The notes under the pieces: generated by a model
What the model saw: the letters and a program-made list of their open reading frames with translations, nothing else
Database searches by the model: none
Told to the model about the DNA's origin: nothing
DNA from: Hirsutella rhossiliensis
Taxonomy: Eukaryota > Ascomycota > Sordariomycetes > Hypocreales > Ophiocordycipitaceae
Direction: 5' to 3'
DNA length: 64,000 nucleotides
Assembly (NCBI RefSeq): GCF_020360975.1
Contig: NW_025408670.1
Coordinates: forward strand, 620,001-684,000
Part shown: positions 9,640 through 22,860 of the stretch, in pieces
Layout of the letters: each line of letters begins with the position of its first letter
Numbering within the stretch: position 1 is the stretch's first letter
Made by a program: the position numbers and the translations under genes

Positions 9640-12600
9640 TGCCCCCTCCGCTATACTTACTTTATAGTCCTAGCTTAGGCTACTATCGGTAGTCTATTAG
9701 TTTATTATTCTTATCTATTATTCTAAATAAGGCTTTAAACTTATTAAGGGCTATAGTTCCCGTAAACTTATATATAGGTTCTTATATAGGGTCGAGATAC
9801 CCGCGCTACTTAACGAGGACCTCTTAGCGTTTCCCCTTACTAACCTTTTTCTAGCGCGCGGCCTATATCTCTTTAACCTTAAACTCGTCCTCTCCTTCTA
9901 CCTTAATTATAAGCGGTTAAGCGTCCGCTACTTCTTATCTAGGTAGCGGGTTAAAGGAGGCTCTATAAAGGAGGTCTACGTTAATCTTATTATAGACCCC
10001 TATTAAGAGACTATCGAGCTTTATAACCTATAGGCTAATAACCCTCTATACTATAAACTTCGTATATAGCTAGTTAAGCTTCTTTTTTAGCTATACCGAC
10101 CTATAGTTATAGAGGTCTAGCTATACCTTATCTCTTACTATAAACCTATCTATTAGGGCCCTAGTCTTATTAGTATACCGCTCTTAATCTTACGCTATAG
10201 CGGCTATCGCGGATTAGTAATAATCTATAGTCTCTTATAGCTTTTATATAAATATAGAGGCGCGGCCCTCCGGTAACGAATTACTATACTACTCTACTAC
10301 TATATCTATAGTAAAGGGAACTAATAAAGGTAGTTTAAAGCTATATATTATAAAGAAAAGGGCGATCTTAATAAAGGTATATAGTTTACTATTTAACGTA
10401 AGTTAGGCTACGAGGAGCTAATAGTCTTAGTTTACTTAGTTATAGGCTATAATAGCTTATAGGTAAGCCTACGCTTCTTAGTTAACCCTCTTAAGCCCTT
10501 TATTAGTCTATAGGTAATATACTATACTAAGTAGCTATATAATTTAAAGTAGCTAGTATAGGTACTACTAAAAGTAGCTAGTTTAATTCGATCCCTTATT
10601 ACTTATAATAAAAGCTAGCTAGCTATATAAGCGGGCCTAGTACTATAGGAAGCGCTTTATATAGGACTCTATATCTATAAATAGTATTAGCTCTAATACT
10701 ATAGACTTACTAAGTCGGTCCTTAATTACCTATATATAGCGGTTACCGCCCTCTATAAGTAGGAGGTCTATTATAAAGTCTATCTATATATACGTATAGA
10801 ACCGGTTAGGTACTAAAAGCTACTTAAGTAGCCCCTTAAGCTATGCCCTTTAAATCTTAGTATAGCTATAGATATTATAGTTATAAAGGAAGCGGCGAAT
10901 ATAGTACTATAAGAGGGGCTAGTAGAAATCCCTTATAAGGCCTATTACTATGCCTTGCCTACCTAGGTAGCCTACGATACTAGAGTTATAGATAAGCTAG
11001 ACTAGCTTCCCTTAGAGCTCGTTTCGTTCGTTTAGCTTTAGCGGTCTATCCTTCTCCCTAGCTTCTATAGTATATAGCGCGCCTAGCACCTATAGTCTCC
11101 CCCGCTAACGTAGGTGCCCTTATAGGTCGATATAATAGTCGGCTACTTATACCTTTAGCTTTAGCCTTAGATTAAGGCGTCGAGCGCTAGACTTAATAGC
11201 GCGGCGTACGCTCTTATAAGTACGGTCTAGAAATAATATCCTATCCTATAAGCGCTAGAGGACCTTATCTTAGAATACCCGCGCTATACGCGCCCCTAGG
11301 CCGGTCTATCCCTCCTTACTAGGCTAAGGTAAAGGTATAAGGGAAGGCTTATCTATTAGCGCCGCGCCTTCCTTTACTAAGGAAGCTCCTATATAAGTCT
11401 ATAGCGCTTCTTATAGGATAAGCTATAGATCCCGGGCCTTAATATCCGCTCCCGTTAGCTAGTCTTAATCCCTCTAGGAAAGCATATCTAGGACTATAGA
11501 GTCCTGCCCTAGCTAGTACTTAATCGAGAAGTTAAAGCGTAAGAGATACTCTACCTAGTAGGCTTACTATTCTAAGAGGTACTAGCGGGTTATAAAGTAC
11601 TTAAGATTCCTATAGTCTATAAGAACCTTAAAGCTCTTATAGCTTTAGAGCTCTACTTACTATTACTTAAGGTAGCTAATAATCGCTAGTATCTCCTTAT
11701 CGTAAATAGCGTAATTCCGCTTTATTAAGGTTAGCTTATAAGAGTAGAACGCTATTAGTTACTTTTACCCGTCTACCTTTTAAGAGAGCGTTCCTCTAAG
11801 TACCTAGCCGCTATAGTCTACTTCGACTAACGTAGACCGGTTAAAGTCTTACTAAAGTAATACTAGGGCCCGCGAGAATAGGTCCTTAAGTATATAGAAC
11901 GCTCCTTCCTATATAGGCCTTTAACGAAAGGCGATCTATTTCCTAGTAATCTCGTTTAAGGGACTTATAATATAAGAGAAGCCCTTAATAAACATCCTAT
12001 AATAGTTCGCGAACCTAAGGAAGCTCTATATACCTATCTATATAGTTAGGGCCGCCTAGTCTTAGATCGCTTAGATCTTTATAGGATCCGCTTATATACC
12101 TATGCTTACGTAGATAATAAAGCTTAGGTACTTAACCCTCTTAACCTTAAATTCGTACTTATTTAAGTTAAGGTAGAGCCTATAAAGTTAGAGGCGCTCT
12201 AAGACCCTTTATACTTTCTATATATAGTCCTTATAAGAGCCGCTTATATAGATAAGGATATTATCTATATATATAGAGGCGAACTTATTAAGGAAGTCCT
12301 ATAGCACGTTATTAATATAATACTAAAAGGTAGCGGGCGCTCTTAAGAGGCTAAAGGGCGTTATAAGCTACTTAAATAAGCTATAGTATATATAGAACGC
12401 TATCTTTTACTCGTTACCCTTTAAGATCTATACCTTATAGAACGCCTATTTTATATCTAGCTTTATAAACTACTTTGCCTTTAAAAGGTTATAAAGCGTA
12501 TCTAAGATTAAGGGTAAAAGGTAGCGGTCTAGCCTTATAATTATATTTAGAGCCCTATAGTTATAATAAAACTATATCCCGCCCCTTAGTTTATATATAA

Positions 12601-13560
12601 ATAAGACCGGCGCTCTTACTTTAGAGCTACTTACTTAAATAAAACCCTTATTTAGGAGGTCCCTTAGTATCTTCTTTAATACTAATAGCTCCGCGTATAA
12701 TATACTATATAGCGGTCTAAACGGTATAAGTAGTTTTTACCCCTTTTTATTAATATAGAGTACGATCTTATAGTCTACCCTTAGCTTATATAGGTTAAGC
12801 TTATCCGCTTCCTAGGACTTAAATAGTAGTAGGAGGTCGTAAAAGCGCTCTAGTATCTACTACTATAGCTTAAAGGGCGACTTTAGCTTCTTTATCTAAA
12901 GGGCCTTATCGATATCCGCTAAGCTAACTATATAGACCGCTACGTTAGCCGCTGCCTAGCCTTGCCCCCGCTCTACTTATTATATAGTTCTTATAAAGAT
13001 AAAGGTAAGGACTTCTTATACTAAGTATAAAGCTCGCACGCTTAGTCCTATGCTTATAGAACTATCGTTATAGCGGACCTATTATTATATAAGCCTAAAC
13101 TATAGCTTCCTTTAGTATAAAACTAAGTATAACTCTATATATAATAACTAAGGTTTCCTAAAGATTAAGGGAAATTCTAGTTAAGGGATTATATAGGCTA
13201 TAATAAGCTTATAGTAACTATCGACCTCTATAGCTAGCTATATAATGCCCTTAATTACCGCACCCTCTATCGCGCTTAAGGCGCCCTTTACTTACCTTAA
13301 GGCGATCTTTTCTACTAGTACTTATATCTCTTATATAAGCGCCTCGTTAACTACGGCGTAGTACTAATAGCCCTCGTTTATAAGGGCAGTAATAAGTAAG
13401 GAGTTATTAATTATAACTTATATTAAAGTAGGCTCCTCTTTTATATAGGCGGATAATTCCTCCTTCTCCCTTACTAGTGCTAGTAATTAAGGCTCTAGAG
13501 CCTATCTTTGCTCTAGAGCTACTTTTTTTCCTCTAAGCTTAAGGGGGCGGAGTCCTCCTT
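9640..13560 (-). pseudogene. Gypsy-B pol: RT, RNase H, integrase, chromodomain
   Basis: Leftward frames hold the RT catalytic box as YIDN (12260-12271, from YIDD), preceded by FLNKFASI and followed by ILIYIS. RNase H lies around 11600-11950. The integrase core has its first Asp in IDFIIDL near 10790, its second in a degraded S(D/N)KGSN near 10605, and the Glu region KRVNQEAQ near 10470. A chromodomain at about 9700-9900 has EFKVKEI and LVK-RGY-DP residues. Trp and Gln positions are TAG/TAA. This is a chromovirus family distinct from Gypsy-C. Confidence 0.86.
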
Positions 13561-14640
13561 ATCGTCTAAGGCAAGGAGCGGTTCTATCTTTGCTACTTAA
13601 ACCGCTATAGGCCGCTTAGCTAAAAGGAAGGGGCATTTTAATATAAAGTATATAAATACTCTATAACGTAGGCAGCGGCCGTTAGCCTTTTTCTTCTTAA
13701 TTTCCTCGCTTATTACCTACTTCGCCTACTACTTAAATTACGGGGCAGTATAAAGGGTAGTCGACGGCGTCTTCTTACCGCGTTTAGCCCGGTCTATATA
13801 GGTAGCTAATATTAAGGTATCCCTATCTATATCGATAGCTAGTTATTTATCTTATAGAGGGGCGGTAATCTTATCGCCGCTATATAGCGTGCGCTTATAG
13901 AGCTTTTAGAAACGCGGCGTCTATTTATAGCCCTAAGCTACCTTTATTAACCGGCTTATATACTTACTATAGTTAGTAGGTATAATTATAGGAATAAGTA
14001 GCTCCTATAAGGCTAGCGTAATTAAATTCTATAGCTATATAAGCTTCGCGCTATCTTCCTATACTATAGTCCCCGCTACTTATAAGAGCGTCTCTTTAAA
14101 ATTAAGAAGGAATTCGCTAAAGGTTTATCCGTCTCTTTACTTAAGGGTCTATAGCCTATCTTATATCTTCTCCCGCTCTTATACGTTGCCGAATATATAT
14201 ATAAGGTATTAAAAGAAGTCTTATAGGTCGCGTTTACCCCTAAGGCTACCCTTATCCTAGAATCCGGAGATCCGCTATCTAAGGCTCCGGTAGCATATAG
14301 AGGAGCGAATACTATACTATATCGCGATAGCTATTTAGGCCCTATTTCTTATCGGTTATAAACTTCGTCTATAGCCGGCTAAGGAAGAAGTAAAAGGACT
14401 CTAGCTTACCGTCCTAAGTTAGCTAAGGGAGCGGCTTCCGCGTTAGTAGTATCGCCGCTATAACTAGCGTTATAGAGGCTATAGGGGTAAGAGCTAGTCT
14501 CGTAGACGGCTCCCTTAGTATAGCGAGAACCTCGTCTTTCTCGCTAGCCGTCGCGCTTTTTATTGCTTCTAGGATAGCTACGATACTTCCTATCTATCTA
14601 GGGAAGGGCGGAGTACTTCCTTAAAGGGGAGGCGCCCTCT
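13560..14640 (-). pseudogene. Gypsy-B gag with zinc knuckle
   Basis: The leftward frame begins near 14620 (SIVAILEAIKSAT). It has a capsid-like segment with KLESFYFFLSRLQTKF and YSLLYMLPEP around 14300-14430. A degraded CCHC knuckle (CLRY...KCPF, second Cys now Tyr) lies at about 13630-13680, followed by the start of pol. Capsid then nucleocapsid is the normal Ty3/Gypsy gag order. Gln positions are TAG/TAA. Confidence 0.78.
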
Positions 14641-14682
14641 TTAGAGAGATATTTATTAGATCTATTAATAGATAGCTTATAC

Positions 14683-14868
14683 TATTACGGAGTAGGCAGA
14701 GGTATAGGCGTAGGTGCCGTCTATAGGATAATATTAATAAGCTATATAGAGCTCTTTTATACGCGGCTAGCCCGCCCTTATACTTATAGGATCTAGCCCT
14801 CCGTACGTAACTATATAGCTTAAGCCGCGGCCTAAGCCTATTACCTATAATAGTTAAAGACTCTTATA
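14683..14868 (-). repeat. Gypsy-B 5' LTR (right)
   Basis: 186 bp, direct repeat of 83-268. It is less RIP-altered than the left copy, for example GGCAG versus AGTAG. Followed by the CCTTA duplication. Confidence 0.88.
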
Positions 14869-14873
14869 CCTTA
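14869..14873. repeat. Target site duplication of Gypsy-B, right copy
   Basis: CCTTA, identical to 78-82. Gypsy-A resumes immediately after. Confidence 0.85.
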
Positions 14874-17015
14874 ATAATTAATATCCTAAGGAAATAAAGA
14901 ATAGGATTTAAGGTTAGGTAATTTACTATTAGCGCCTAGGTAGTCTAGACCCTATCTATAGGATTATTACTTAAACAAGATTTCTTAGTATTAAACGAAG
15001 TTAATATCTTAAACTCTAAGGGAATAATATTTATTAGCTTATATAGTAACTTAATAGTTATAGCTTACTTAACTTAATAGGGCTACGCGATTTATTATTA
15101 GGTTATATACTAAGCTAATATTAACGTCCTTATATATAAGATAGAACGCCTACTAGTATAGATTAAGGATATACTAAGGGATTATAACTTAGTATTTTTT
15201 CTAAGAGACTTATTATTAGCTTATAACTTAATCTAAGGTATAACTCTAGTTATAGTAGTTAATACTACCGCTCGCCTCGTTAGATTTAAGAAAGGATATT
15301 ACTTAGGAATATTAATAGACTTTAGCAACGAAACATAGTTTTTAGAGATCGACCTACTTAAGGTAACCCTAGCTAAGGTAACTCTAACTAAAGAGCCGGC
15401 TATATAAAAGACTATAAAGTATAGCGACCTATACTAAGATACTAACCTATTAGTAGAAACCTTAGAAGAAGGAAGTCCTAAGTCTACTAAAAGGGAACTC
15501 CCTTTATAAACGTATAAATAGACTCTAAACTATAAGATTAGGATTTTATAAGACTATAGCCTCTTAAAAATAACTACTTTAAAGGATATTAAAATCTATA
15601 ATTAAGACCCTATATTTATAGAAAAGATCTAACGTATAGTCGCTTCCTTCTTAACCCTATAAAAGGACTAAGGTACTATTAAGGTTTACTTAAATTACTA
15701 TATATATATTCCGCTAATAGAAAATTAATACTTATATAAACTAGCGTTTAAGGCTTACCTACTTAGCTAAAAGGATAAGGTATTAATTAACTAAACCTAC
15801 GAGGACCTATACTAAAAGGGGCGTATAGAATAAGCTATAAAGGCAACCCTATTTACTTACCTTATATTTATAGTCTAAAGAACTATATATAGTAATAAAA
15901 AGGGCTAAATAGTAATAGACCTATACGCTCTTAATACTATAGCTATCTTAGACGCCTACCTAATACTGCTTTAGGAAGATATAATTTAAAAGCTATAAGG
16001 GAAACGCTTTGTTTCCGCTATAGACGCTCGGTCTTTCTTTTATTAGTTCCTTATTTATAAGGAGTATTAAGAAAGGTTTACGGTAATTAGCTATAGAGGC
16101 TTAAAATAAGTAATAGTAGCCTTAATAAGATATAAGAACTTACCTATATATATTTAAAGATTTATAGACTAAATCGTCTAAGAATATATAGAATATTCCT
16201 CTAAGTATATCGATAATATTATAATATACTTAGATATAGAAGATAACTACGTTTATTACCTTTAAGCTATCTTTTAACTCTTCGTAGACTATAACCTAGC
16301 CCTAGCTAGATCGAAATTATTCCTAAGCTACCTATCTATAGAACTATTAGGATTTCGAGTTAATAGTATCGGCCTAATAAATACTAAAGAATAAGTATAA
16401 GTATTATAGGATATAGAGTTTCTAAATACCCTATAAGTACTAGAAAAGTAGCTCGGCTTAGTTAACTAGCTATAGTACTTAGTAGCTTACTTCTCTTAAA
16501 GGGTAAAGGCGCTCTAGGTTTGGAAAACGGCGATACTTAAGGAAGTATAAGATAGTTAAGCGCTACTTAAAGGATCGGTAAGGAATAGATATACCTCTAA
16601 GGTAATATACTAACCTTTCTTAGTAAAGGAATAAGCCTTCTAAGATATTATAAACGCTCTTATAAAACTAACGCGGCTATACTATTTCGACCTATAATAG
16701 CTATTATTCCTATAAATTAACGCTAGCCGTAAGGTAGGCTTTACGGTAGTAGCCTTCTACCTTATACTAAGGGTAAACTAGAACCTAAGAAGGACCCCGC
16801 CCTAAACGAGTATCTAGCTAATCCTTTACCTTAGTAAACGCCTAACTAGCGGAGAACCTAGATACTAGCCTACTAAACTTAAAGTCGCTTATCTTTCTTA
16901 GGTATATCGGAAGCTCTAGTTATATATTATCTCTACCTTACTACTAAAGGTCGTTATACTAACTAACTACGCCGCTACTAGCGTAATCCTAAAGTAAATA
17001 TCGCTATTTACTATT
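14874..17015 (+). pseudogene. Gypsy-A gag-pol, segment with RT and RNase H start
   Basis: The rightward frame keeps register with only TAA/TAG stops. The part before about 15700 is gag or linker that I cannot assign. RT starts near 15800 (VIDLYALNTIAI, then LQEDII and AIDARSFFYQF) and has its catalytic box as YIDN at 16206-16217. The RNase H region begins near 16690 (LFLQINASRKVGFTVVAFY). The frame is cut at 17015 by Copia-A and resumes at 23779. Removing 6,763 bp (Copia-A plus one target duplication) puts the RT and integrase codons back in the same phase. Confidence 0.85.
17011..17015. repeat. Target site duplication of Copia-A, left copy
   Basis: CTATT, repeated at 23774-23778 after the right LTR. 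Joining the flanks at this site restores the Gypsy-A RNase H frame. Confidence 0.88.
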
Positions 17016-17583
17016 TATAAGGAACGGTATTCCTACTATAAATAAAGCAGCTATAATATACTCTCCCGATTATATAAGCTAATAAGTAGTATATTAATTA
17101 TAGATAAAATCTTATCCTATAGAGTAAGAATCGCTCGTTATTTTATATGTTATTATATATTAAACGGGTTACCGGTTATTATATAATTAGGAATCGAAGG
17201 AATAGAGCTAGCTTAGAATGCTAGCTAAGACCTCTTAAGAATACCGGCACGACTAACCTCCTTTAAACACGAATATTAGTAGAACTAAGACACTTTTAGA
17301 TTTACTCGAGGTATCACGGAATTCCCTAGTCTTAGGGCTATACGGCAGCTTAAATCTAGTCCTAAAAGGTTCTTCTATTTAGCTATAATAATCTATATAA
17401 AACAGTATATCTACTAGTAGATAGATAGAGAATTATTAACTTTAATACCTCTTTTATATACTAATATATTACTAATAAATTCTATTAAAAATCCTACCTT
17501 ATACTCCTTCTTCCCCTCTATTACGTAGTCTTACGTAATTCCTTAATTTCCTAAAATTCCGCTTTTGCTTATATACCTTAAGA
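17016..17583 (+). repeat. Copia-A 5' LTR
   Basis: 568 bp, from TATAAGGAACGG to TACCTTAAGA. The boundaries are set by the CTATT duplication and by a solo copy at 61482-62154 with its own duplication. The termini would originally be TG...GA, not the canonical TG...CA. Confidence 0.92.
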
Positions 17584-17597
17584 GGTTATAAGCCCGG
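17584..17597 (+). promoter_or_regulatory. Primer binding site, initiator tRNA-Met half-tRNA type
   Basis: GGTTATAAGCCCGG sits directly after the 5' LTR. With one RIP-type A restored to G it is complementary to the anticodon arm of eukaryotic initiator tRNA-Met (GGGCTCATAACC). Many Copia elements prime from such an internally cleaved tRNA. Copia-B1 and B2 have the same site at the equivalent position. Confidence 0.75.
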
Positions 17598-17706
17598 CTT
17601 ACTCTTTTTAAGCTAGGAAATTAACTTATACCTTTGAAATTCCTTGTCGAAATACCCGATTAAAATTCCTTTCGAAAATCCCCTTATCGACTTCTTCTAC
17701 CTTCCT

Positions 17707-18760
17707 ATGCTCTTAAACTCCCGCCTAGACTTCTCGATCCCTATAAACGAAATAATACCGAATTTATATAAAATAGGTAGATAGAAAGAATATAAATTCT
17801 CTAGACTTAAGGGAAATTTAAATTATACTCTTTAAACTATAAGGATAAGAGCTATCCTTACTAAGGAAAAGCTTATTACTACCTTAGAGTAAGAAAATTA
17901 TATAAAGACTATAGAAGCTTTATCCTAGATTTTTCTTTAAGTTAAAGATAGCCCTTTAATATAAATTAAGCATTTAATAAATACTAAAACTACTTAGGAT
18001 AAGCTTATAAAGCTATATAATCCGTCGAATTTCTCGTCGAATTATTTACTTATAAAGCAGCTCTTTAATCTTAGTCCCTTAGGCTCTAATTTAGAGAAAT
18101 ACCTTTATAAGGTAAAAGAAATCTATAAGGATTTAAAATCCCGTAATATAGAAATTCTAGAAGTTATCCTTATAGCATAGATTCTTAATTGCCTTAATAA
18201 GGAATTTAGAAGCTATATTATAAATATTACGTAGAGCCTTAGGTATAATTCTACGGCGTTTACCCTCGAATCCCTAATAGCTAGTCTTTTAGATAAAGCT
18301 AGAAGAATAGAGGATATAGATAAATCTTCGGAGAAAGCCTTCCTAATACGAAGGAAGCCTTAGAAATCCTATAGAAATTCTATAGATACTCCTTATTATA
18401 AGGAATATAAAAATCTAGGGCATTTTATAGTAAATTGCTATAAATTATACCTAAATAAGGCTCCTACTTATTAGGTTTTAAATAAAGGAAAAAAGGATAA
18501 TAGGACTCGAATTTCTAAGAAGAGAAAATCTTCTTCTTTATCTTCTTCTTCTAGGAAGAAATCCCCTTTTAGTAGTGTTTCTACTACTAATAAAAGAAGG
18601 AAGGCTCGAATTATAGAGTTAGAGTCTAATTTAGACGATAGTAGTAAGGTCTTAAATATAGCTTCGTAAGAAAATATAGACCTAGATATCGACCTTATAG
18701 ACCTTTCTAGGGCTCCGACCCCTATATAAACGTCTAAGGATTTAAAGGTAATTTTAACCT
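17707..18760 (+). pseudogene. Copia-A gag
   Basis: An ATG at 17707 is in the frame that continues through pol. The capsid-like region includes LTKEKLITTLEQ-like and ILEVILIAQILNCLNKEF-like segments (about 17860-18210). A degraded CCHC knuckle follows at about 18391-18450 (YYKEYKNLGHFIVNCYKLY). A Ser/Lys-rich basic tail (KKRKSSSLSSSSRKK) comes next. TAA/TAG codons replace Gln/Trp. The protein would package the RNA and form the particle. Confidence 0.8.
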
Positions 18761-21700
18761 CTATAAATATCCCTATAGTAGAAGCTAATAAAGACTCTCT
18801 TTTAGGACCTCTAAAAGCCTCGATTCCTAGAATAAAGGAATTAGTTTTAAAGGTAAGAGAAGGAGGATTTCTTAGTTATAAGAATAAAAGGATCTTTAAT
18901 TTTATTTATAATACTAAAGCTACTAGGTATATAGTATCAAGTAAAGATTTCCTTATTAACTATAAAGAAATTAAGTCTTAAGTTTACTAGGGAAAAGCTT
19001 CTTTTATATTAGTAAAAGGAAAGAGGGACTTAGTATTTAAGTTCCTATATAATAGTAAAAGGTATATCCTTTAAGACTTCTTTTATATACCTAAATTAAG
19101 GGTAAATATACTATCCTAATCTTATTTTAATAATACCTATGCCTTAATAAGAGGAAATAAAGTCCTTTTATTAGATAATAAGGCTAAGGTCCTTACTAAA
19201 GGATTTCTTAGAAATAAATTATATTATATTCTTATAAAACCTTTATTAGAAAGCTAATTAATCCTTATTACGTCTTTAAATATAAATAATATAGAGTTTT
19301 ATACTTAGTACTTACGCTTAGGGCATATAAATAGTAGGGCGATTTTAGAAATATTAAAAAGAAATAATAAGGATATAAAAATACCTTTAAAAGAGGAAAA
19401 TAAAATAAGGTAATACGAAATATATATTAGAGCTAAAGCAACGAATAAGGTTAATAAACAACCTTCGTATAAGTCTTATACCTTTTTAGAAAAAATAGTA
19501 TTAGATATTTAAGGGCTAATTAAAGTGCCTACTTATAATAAATATTACTATTATATTTCTTTCCTAGACGTAGGAACCCGATATTTAAAAATATACCTTC
19601 TTCGAAAAAAGGGGGAAGCTTTAGATAGGTTCCTAGAATTTAAAAATAGGGTAGAAAATAACTATAAAAATACTAGGATTAGAGAAGTATTTTCTAATAA
19701 TACTAAAGAATTTATATATAAAATAAAGCTCTATTACGAAAAAAAAGGGATTACCTTTAATTCTAGTCCTCCTAGGACGCCGGAATCTAGCGGTAGAATA
19801 AAAAGAATAATTCGTACTATATTTAAAAAAGTACGAGCTCTTTTATTTATTGCTAGGCTTCTTAAGTATCTATAGGGAGACGCTGTTTTAATAGCTACCT
19901 ATTTATATAATAGATTACTGTATTCTACGATAGGATTTAAAAGTCCTATAAAAAAGAGGGATAATATAATACTACCCTTTAAGACCTTAAATAAAATTAA
20001 GACTTTTAGAAGCCTTATATATTATAAGAATAAAGACCCTAAAAATAAGCTAGATAATAGAGCTTTTAAAGGAATAATATTAAGCTATTTAGAAAATGCA
20101 TATAAAATCTAGGATTTTTCTAAGAGAAAGATTACTATCTCTAGAGATATTACTATACTAGAAAATAAATTTATAAAAAATCTAGAAATCTCTAGTAGTA
20201 ATAATACCTTCAATTTTAATTCTATTCTAAATAAAGATAAGCTAGAAAGCTATATCCCTATAGAGGAAGCTACTAAAGAACCTAGAGATAAAAGTCCCTC
20301 GCCCTCTATAAAAGAAGAGTCTCTAAATAACGATCCTATTCCTACTACTAGTAAAATAGTAGTAGAATTACCTAAGAAGCTAGAAGGGTTCGATTCTAAC
20401 TATATCGAATACCCTAACGTTAATTTATTTCTAAACTACGATTTTATAAAGTTAATTCTAGCTAGTATAGAAAATTAGGATCTAAAAATTCTAAAGACCT
20501 ATAAATAGGCAATAAATAGCCTTAAAGTAGTATTTTAGAAAGAAGCTATAATTAAGGAAATTAGCTTACTAATTAAATATAAAACTTAGGAATTTTCCTA
20601 CCTCCCTAGGGATAGGGAGGCTATAGGAGGCCGCTAGGTCTATACTATTAAGAAGGATAGTTAAAATAATATAATAAAATATAAAGCCCGTTTCGTAATA
20701 TAGGGATTTAAGTAGATCTATAGCTTAGATTTCCTAGATACCTTCTTAACTATAGCTAGACCTAAATCTATTAGAATTCTACTTATTTTAGCTATTATCT
20801 ACGAATTTAAAGCTTTATAGATAGATATAATAAATGCCTTTATATATACCGATATAGATAGCGAAGTATATATTAATCTTCTTATAGGCTACGAAGAATA
20901 CGCTCTTAAAGAATATTATTTAAAATATAGATTAGCTTATAGAGCTAAAGGAATTAAATTAACTAAATTCCTAGACCTATATAAAACCGGTTAAATTAAA
21001 GCAAAGCTAAAGAAAGCATTATATAGCCTAAAAAAAAGTCCTAAGCTCTAGTATAATCATTTAAAAATTATACTAAATAATCTCGGATTTCTTCCTCTTT
21101 TAATAGATAAAGGAGTATTTATAAATAAGGACTATAGTATAGCCTTAGTAATTTACATCGACGACTTTCTTATAAGAGGGACCTTTAAATCTATAATAAA
21201 AGAAAGAATATTTAAAGAATTATCTAAATTCCTAGATTTTACTATCTTAGGAGATATAAAAGACTTCTTAGGTCTAAATATTATAATAAACCGAGAAAAT
21301 AAAGAGCTATATATATCCTAAGAAAATTATACCTTAAATAAATTAAAGGAATTTAATAAAGAAGGTTTAGGAACTTTAAATTTACTTACTATAGTAGGCT
21401 TTAAGCTTATAAAAGCAAAGGAATTACCTTTTAAGGAAGATATATTATAATTTTAGAAAGAAATAGGATCTCTATTATACTTAGCCTTATTTACTAGGCT
21501 AGATATCTTATATTCTATAATTTCCTACGCTAGATTCGCGGCTAAGCCTAACTAGACGTATTTTAAGGCTTTAAATATAATTTAGAAATATTTAAATAAA
21601 TTCCCTAGCCTAAAGATTAAATATAATTATAATATCCCTTTTACCTATCTATATATAAAGGGTTTTACCGACTCTAGCTAGGCGTCGGATTTAATAGACG

Positions 21701-22860
21701 GAAAATCTTTTTCTAGTTACTGTTTTTATATATATAATAATATAATAAGCTAGGCTTGCTCTAAGTAGAAAGCCGTTGCCCTCTATACCTACGAAGCAGA
21801 GTATATTAGCCTTAAGGAGGCAAATAAAGAAGCTGTTTATTTAAATATACTTTTTAAAAATATTACTAAGGATCTATCTATTAAGATTCCTAATACTATA
21901 CCTCCTATTTTAACGGTATAAGAAGGTATAAGCAATAAGCATAGAATCAGGTAATCGATAACGTAAGCGGAAAGATCGGTCGAAGGAGTATAGGGTAGGA
22001 TTTCGTCCGGATTTTATAACGAATATATAAGGGGCTGAATAATATATTAAAAGAATAGCGTTGCAAAAGATATATATAAACTTACTTATTCTATCTACTA
22101 CTCCTAGGGAAATCCTTCGTCTTTTATAGACTATTGCTCGCCTACTAGTAGACCAATTAATTAGCTTTCTAGTATATTCTATAGTGCTTAAAAAGCTCTA
22201 TCTCTAGGATATCTTCCTAACTTAGTAGGTGGTCTAATTATAGCGTGATAGTTAACGTAAGACTATAGGTTCTAGTATAAGTAGTAGATTTAACTAGAAT
22301 GTTCTATGCCCTACCTATTCTCGTATCGCGGATATCGTCGGAACCGCTAGGCTAAAATAGGCAATAGGGTATCCGTTCTGCTCGTAATTAACTTATGCAA
22401 TTTATGCATATTTCTATTTATAAGGATAGGCTTAACCTAACCCGCCTTTCCTAGAGGAAGGTATAGATATCTAGTAGAGGTCTTTATCTTTTAAGGGTTA
22501 TTTCCTTAGACTATATTATAGAGCCTCTTTTTACTAGCTTATTCTATAAAGCCTCCCTATGGCTATTATTTCTTTATAATAGTAAAATAGGAATATAAGG
22601 GTATATTCTTATAAATAGATAATACTACTACTATTAAATTAATAGAAAATCTAGAATTTTATAAAAGGTCTAAGTATATAAGATTAGCCTATTACTATAC
22701 TAGAACTAGTATAAGAGAAGGGGAAATTAGAGGTTTTTATATTAAATTAAAAGATAATATAGCTAATATTTTTATAAAGGAATTAAGACCTAGATTACTC
22801 TATAAATTTAAAGACGGTCTATCCTTAATATAAGTTCCTAAGTAATTAAAAGGGGTTTTT
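18760..22860 (+). pseudogene. Copia-A pol: protease, integrase, RT, RNase H
   Basis: It continues in the gag frame. A protease remnant (YNTKATRYIVSSKDF, in place of DTGATxHI) lies near 18895. The longest surviving open stretch, 19525-19875, is the integrase core (FLDVGTRYLKIYLL, then a segment around VFSNNTKEF where the second Asp is lost, then PPRTPESSGRIKR). RT has IDIINAFIY near 20825 and an intact YIDD at 21154-21165. RNase H begins with FTDSSQAS near 21670, is split by the insertion at 21917-22613, and resumes with TTTIKLIENLEFYKRSKYI. The order IN before RT defines Ty1/Copia. Confidence 0.9.
21917..22613. mobile_element. Solo-LTR-like insertion in Copia-A RNase H
   Basis: 697 bp from TATAAGAAGGTATA to TATATTCTTATA, an imperfect terminal inverted repeat. 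It is flanked by AACGG (21912-21916) and AATAG (22614-22618), a 5-bp duplication with two transitions. Excision leaves ACG GAT AAT in frame, giving the expected TDN of RNase H, which fixes both ends. It contains no ORF. It keeps noticeably more CA/TG than the host element, so it is probably younger. A solo LTR from a family not otherwise in the window is the best call. Confidence 0.75.

Larger units (their letters stand above)
83..14868 (-). mobile_element. Gypsy-B: Ty3/Gypsy chromovirus, RIP-inactivated, hosting Gypsy-C
   Basis: The element is bounded by direct LTRs (83-268 and 14683-14868) and by CCTTA on both sides. It is interrupted at 797/8605 by Gypsy-C; without it the element is about 7.0 kb, normal for Ty3/Gypsy. 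The right LTR is the 5' LTR. Gag, then RT, RNase H, integrase and a chromodomain read leftwards on the - strand, followed by an antisense frame on the + strand and a polypurine tract against the left LTR. Stops are TAA/TAG at Gln/Trp-like positions, so the copy is dead. Confidence 0.9.
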
